A stretch of DNA of 39,016 bases, from assembly GCA_029883265.1 (NCBI GenBank), contig JAOUJM010000019.1, positions 1 through 39,016 on the forward strand. The letters run 5' to 3'. A program made the translations under genes and the position numbers. Positions 35,850 through 39,016 of this stretch are shown here, piece by piece. This stretch comes from Gammaproteobacteria bacterium (GTDB taxonomy: Bacteria > Pseudomonadota > Gammaproteobacteria > S012-40). Within the stretch, counting starts at the first letter, position 1; each line of letters opens with the position of its first letter. A model generated the notes under the pieces. The model had not been told where the DNA came from. It did no database searches and was given only the letters and a program-made list of their open reading frames with translations.

Positions 35850-38429
35850 ATGACGCCTATAGCAAATCAGCGAAAGCTGAAAGTCGGCCTAATGCTGACA
35901 CTTTTTGGATTTGTTTTACTAGCTTTATATTCATGTGGTGAGCAAGCACCGATTCAATTCAAAGGTCAGGAAATTGTAAGCCAGGCTTTTTGGGATTCGA
36001 CTACTCAAAGTTTAAGCGTTTCTGGGCAAGCCCATGTTAGCGGTATTAGTGTGCAAATCGCTGACAAAGATAGTGGCACTAGGCTGGGTCGTGCTCAAGT
36101 GGATCAAAGTCATCAATGGGTTTTTAATAGCGGCAATTTAACCCGAGCACCCTGTACGATTGAAGTCAAACTTCATCACGAAACCATTAGTAAAAAAGTC
36201 AAAGGTGCGCCTGCAAGCTGCGAGCAAATAGCAGCGGCTAACAACTTTACTATCTTAAATGATTCCAGTCTCAATGCGTTGGCTCCTAATGGCATCATCA
36301 CTTCACCAGCCGATCCAGCCATATCGATTAATTTTGGTGAAACATTACAATTTTCCGCTATTGCAACCGATCCAGGCAATAACACCCCATTAAGCTTCCG
36401 CTGGTTATTCGATGGTGCTGCGCCGAATACTACCGCGCAAAATCCGGGCACCATAAAATTCAGTTCTCCAGGCATTTATCGCATCAAACTAATCGCCACC
36501 AATAGCTTAGGTATCCCTGACGAAACCCCAGATCAACGGGTAATTACAGTGCAAGACCCGAATGCTTTGCTGGCTACACCACCGGAAGCTCAAATCCTCA
36601 GCCCTCAAGGCTCACCTATGATCAATGTTGGTGATAGTTTGAACTTTTCTGCCAATGCCGTGGGAGGCACGGGTGTATTAAGCTTTCTCTGGGATTTCAA
36701 TGGAGTGACTCCCAATACCACGGTTCAAAATCCTGGTGATGTTGTATTTTCCAAAGCGGGCGTTTTCACTATTAGCTTAACTGTCACCGATGAGACTGGT
36801 GTGCGCAATACCTTGCCTGCAGAAGTTGTAGTCAGTGTTGGCAACTTAGCTGGTCAAAACCAAGCACCTAGTGGCATTATTCGTTCACCGACAAATAATC
36901 AAACCATTTTGCTCGGAAGTAGCGTGTTATTAGAAGGTGGTGGAACAGACCCAGAGGATAATTTGCCACTCTCATATTTTTGGAATCTCGATGGCGCCGC
37001 ACCGAACACCACTGTGCAAAATCCAGGCTCTGTGCAATTTAATTCCCTTGGTGTGTTTAACATTAGTTTAACTGTTACCGACGCTTTGGGCCTCGCTGAT
37101 CCCAATCCGCCTGTGCGAACAATTACCGTTAGCAACTCTATTATTGATACCAGTGATTTTCCTGAAAGCACCATTCTCACACCTGCTACGGATGTAACCA
37201 TCGATGCCGGTGCGAGTGTGGATTTCACTGGGGAAGGCTTGTCACCAGCGGCTAATGATCCGTTGACCTTTTTATGGACATTTGATGGCGCCGCTCCTGA
37301 CTCCATGGATCAAAATCCAGGACCAATTATGTTTGCCGATCCTGGTGTTTATAGCGTCACCTTTACCGCGATTGATTCCCTTGACCAGGGAGACCCAACA
37401 CCTGACCAACGAATAATCACTGTGGTGAGTACTACGGCGGCCACGCCAGAAAGTGAAATTACTCGCCCACGAGGTCCTGAACTAACATTGATTGTCGGAG
37501 AAACTTATGAGTTCCGTGGTGAAGCTGATGATGTTCCACTAGGCGGTGACCCAGTCACTTATCTATGGACATTTGATGGCGGCGCTGAAGATTCTGTGGA
37601 AATGAATCCGCTAATAACGTTTGATACTGTCGGAACTTATGCAGTTACGTTCACTGTTACTGATGCAACAGGTGTTGCAGATCCAACGCCAGCGGAAGTC
37701 ACGGTTATTGTTGAAGATGGCACTCCACCACCAGCAGATCCATTACCAACTGATCCAACACCAACCGATCCTCCGCCAGGCGACACCGCTGCACCAGACG
37801 CTGTTATTGTCACGCCTGATATGGACATGGAAATCGCTGTAGGAGACAGTATCGACTTTAGTGGCGACGGTATCCCAAGTGCAGGTGCAACCATTACCGA
37901 TTTCATGTGGGACTTTGATGGTGTAATACCTAACAGTATTGATCAAAACCCTGGCTTAGTGACTTTTGACACAGTTGGGGTTTTCGAAATCATTCTTACG
38001 GTCACTGACACTAGCGGTGCCGTCGATCCCACGCCAGCGATGCGCATTATCACTGTCATAGATCCAAACGCACCCGTAGATACGACGCCGCCACCTGCGG
38101 ATCCCACACCGGTAGCGGAACCACCAATGGCGACCATTGTATCCCCTGATGGTGACGTGACTATTTTTGTCGGTGAGTCAGTTGAGTTACTGGGTGAAGG
38201 CAGTGATCCGAGCGGTGATACGGAACTCAGTTTTAAATGGGAATTTCATGGCGCTGTACCTGACATTATGGGACAAAATCCAGGCATGGTGACATTCGAA
38301 ACCGTTGGTGTCTTTGAAGTTGAATTGGAAGTTACTAATAGTCTTGGTTTAGAGGGTGAGGATTTCTTCATCCTAACAGTGGAAGCAGAACCTGCGCCCG
38401 CTGCTGCTGCACCTCCCGCCGGACCCTAA
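35850..38429 (+). CDS. Seven-PKD-domain lipoprotein
   Basis: 859 residues. The signal helix ends in ALYSC, a slightly atypical lipobox (tyrosine at -2), followed by a ~120-residue N-terminal region with a cysteine pair. Seven PKD-type beta-sandwich modules of about 85-90 residues occupy about 145-845. Each has an opening SP element, a WxFDG core, a recurrent PN-x-x-x-QNPG segment, and a closing GVFxIxLTVTD. Proline/aspartate-rich linkers separate modules 5/6 and 6/7, and the tail is Ala/Pro-rich. GGGGAAGGGA precedes the ATG. It probably stands at the cell surface as a stalk or adhesin; no enzymatic domain is visible. A strong terminator follows, so the transcript is likely monocistronic. Confidence 0.87.
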   Translation: MTPIANQRKLKVGLMLTLFGFVLLALYSCGEQAPIQFKGQEIVSQAFWDSTTQSLSVSGQAHVSGISVQIADKDSGTRLGRAQVDQSHQWVFNSGNLTRAPCTIEVKLHHETISKKVKGAPASCEQIAAANNFTILNDSSLNALAPNGIITSPADPAISINFGETLQFSAIATDPGNNTPLSFRWLFDGAAPNTTAQNPGTIKFSSPGIYRIKLIATNSLGIPDETPDQRVITVQDPNALLATPPEAQILSPQGSPMINVGDSLNFSANAVGGTGVLSFLWDFNGVTPNTTVQNPGDVVFSKAGVFTISLTVTDETGVRNTLPAEVVVSVGNLAGQNQAPSGIIRSPTNNQTILLGSSVLLEGGGTDPEDNLPLSYFWNLDGAAPNTTVQNPGSVQFNSLGVFNISLTVTDALGLADPNPPVRTITVSNSIIDTSDFPESTILTPATDVTIDAGASVDFTGEGLSPAANDPLTFLWTFDGAAPDSMDQNPGPIMFADPGVYSVTFTAIDSLDQGDPTPDQRIITVVSTTAATPESEITRPRGPELTLIVGETYEFRGEADDVPLGGDPVTYLWTFDGGAEDSVEMNPLITFDTVGTYAVTFTVTDATGVADPTPAEVTVIVEDGTPPPADPLPTDPTPTDPPPGDTAAPDAVIVTPDMDMEIAVGDSIDFSGDGIPSAGATITDFMWDFDGVIPNSIDQNPGLVTFDTVGVFEIILTVTDTSGAVDPTPAMRIITVIDPNAPVDTTPPPADPTPVAEPPMATIVSPDGDVTIFVGESVELLGEGSDPSGDTELSFKWEFHGAVPDIMGQNPGMVTFETVGVFEVELEVTNSLGLEGEDFFILTVEAEPAPAAAAPPAGP

Positions 38430-38450
38430 GCTCGCTAAGTAGGCAAACTA

Positions 38451-38481
38451 AAAAGCCAGTGTGAAAACACTGGCTTTTTTT
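38451..38481 (+). terminator. Strong Rho-independent terminator
   Basis: The stem AGCCAGTG (38454-38461) and CACTGGCT (38468-38475) has loop TGAAAA, preceded by A-residues and followed by six T's. It lies 22 nt after the PKD lipoprotein stop. Confidence 0.92.
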
Positions 38482-38566
38482 CGTTCCTATTAAAAGCTGA
38501 GGCGGCTTTATATTAATCACTGTTCTTCGTACAATGAATATAGTTTACGAATGTATGGTGACCTGA

Positions 38567-39016
38567 ATGAGCACGCGCCTGCCGCTTTTTATTTTTATCC
38601 TATTATTCAGCACGCTTTGCTATGCTGAAGAACATCGCTATGAGTTTAGCTTTGGCACCTCGCAAATGTTAGTCGATGATATTCAACGCAGCGAACTAAA
38701 ATCCCAACATAAAATTGTGCTTCCCACAACTTCAGCGCTCATGCTTGGCGAATATGTTTGGAACAAACGCTGGGGAACCCTGGTCGCATTTAATATGCCC
38801 TTAGTCACACAGAAATTTATTGTTAATGGCGAGTTAGTGGAAGAAACTGCTTCCAATAGTTTAGTCCTTGCCCAACGCTATAGTTTGTTTCGCTTCGCCA
38901 TAAACAAGACTTCTGAATTGAGTTTTCAAACCGCACTTGCCGCGAGTACTATTTTTGCCGATGAAATTACATTAACACCTACACTGGCCATGCGCCTACA
39001 TGTGTCGGAACAAACG
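38567..39016 (+). CDS. Exported protein, 5' part only (C-terminus outside window)
   Basis: The frame is open from ATG 38567 to the window end (150 codons). The N-terminus is a classical signal peptide (MSTRLPLF, hydrophobic core, cleavage after CYA). The mature part shows alternating hydrophobic strands ending in aromatic residues (YEFSFGTSQ, MLGEYVWNK, WGTLVAFNMPL, SLFRFAIN), suggestive of an outer-membrane beta-barrel. A GGTGACC-like site precedes the ATG. It follows the PKD gene after a terminator, so it is probably a separate unit. The family is not recognised, and the missing C-terminus prevents a firmer call. Confidence 0.7.
   Translation, partial: MSTRLPLFIFILLFSTLCYAEEHRYEFSFGTSQMLVDDIQRSELKSQHKIVLPTTSALMLGEYVWNKRWGTLVAFNMPLVTQKFIVNGELVEETASNSLVLAQRYSLFRFAINKTSELSFQTALAASTIFADEITLTPTLAMRLHVSEQT

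Noticed and set aside
35790-35850. GCTGCAAAGTCAGCGTAG and CGATTCGATGGGG resemble parts of a GEMM (c-di-GMP-I) riboswitch before a surface-lipoprotein gene
   Set aside because: The conserved GEMM core segments and the P1/P2/P3 pairing order are not present; the similarity is limited to a CAAAG run.
36899-37906. Minus-strand frames of 89-135 codons in the PKD gene
   Set aside because: They mirror the repeated PKD modules and have no independent start signals.

Overview
The window looks like chromosomal DNA from a free-living, probably aquatic gammaproteobacterium with moderately low GC. The evidence is a relA-mazG-hrpA run, a TrhP/YegQ tRNA hydroxylase, a YgaP-type rhodanese, ApaG, and many c-di-GMP and surface-lipoprotein genes. 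I cannot name a genus. I see no rRNA, tRNA, CRISPR array, insertion sequence or prophage.

Left edge to 9.5 kb. A partial tandem-95/cadherin-like lipoprotein gene (minus strand) runs off the left end and carries near-identical DNA repeats. A gene-poor stretch follows with one plausible 26-codon ORF. Next is a rhodanese-membrane protein gene (ygaP) whose sigma-70 promoter is overlaid by a perfect palindrome. Converging on it from the right are trhP and a DUF427 gene, with a PilZ gene upstream of them. Beyond that is a pair made of a GGDEF-EAL sensor protein and a secreted beta-lactamase-fold protein that has lost its SxxK lysine.

9.6-22.5 kb. Two tightly packed minus-strand operons lie here. 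The first is relA-mazG-hrpA (stringent response, NTP housekeeping, RNA helicase). Upstream of it is a four-gene chemosensory system related to Wsp: receptor, WspD-type CheW, CheA-REC hybrid kinase and REC-GGDEF diguanylate cyclase, joined by ATGA overlaps and a 16-nt gap. Its receptor carries a periplasmic CxxCH haem-c motif and three HAMP modules. No CheR, CheB or second CheW gene is present. This is the most interesting system in the window: a compact, probably redox- or gas-sensing pathway with c-di-GMP output.

22.5-39 kb. A 1100-residue Ig-like lipoprotein gene (minus) is divergent from a plus-strand series: a small BamE-like lipoprotein, a membrane spermidine-synthase-like fusion, pgl, glk, apaG, an ABC-2 exporter pair and a GAF-HD-GYP phosphodiesterase. 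A 530-bp structured intergenic region follows, then a seven-PKD-domain lipoprotein closed by a strong terminator. The last gene is the start of an exported protein cut by the right edge.

Five genes (PilZ, GGDEF-EAL, WspR-like, the WspA-like receptor pathway and HD-GYP) point to c-di-GMP control of surface behaviour. The three large repeat lipoproteins are plausible surface or adhesion products, but that link is inference.
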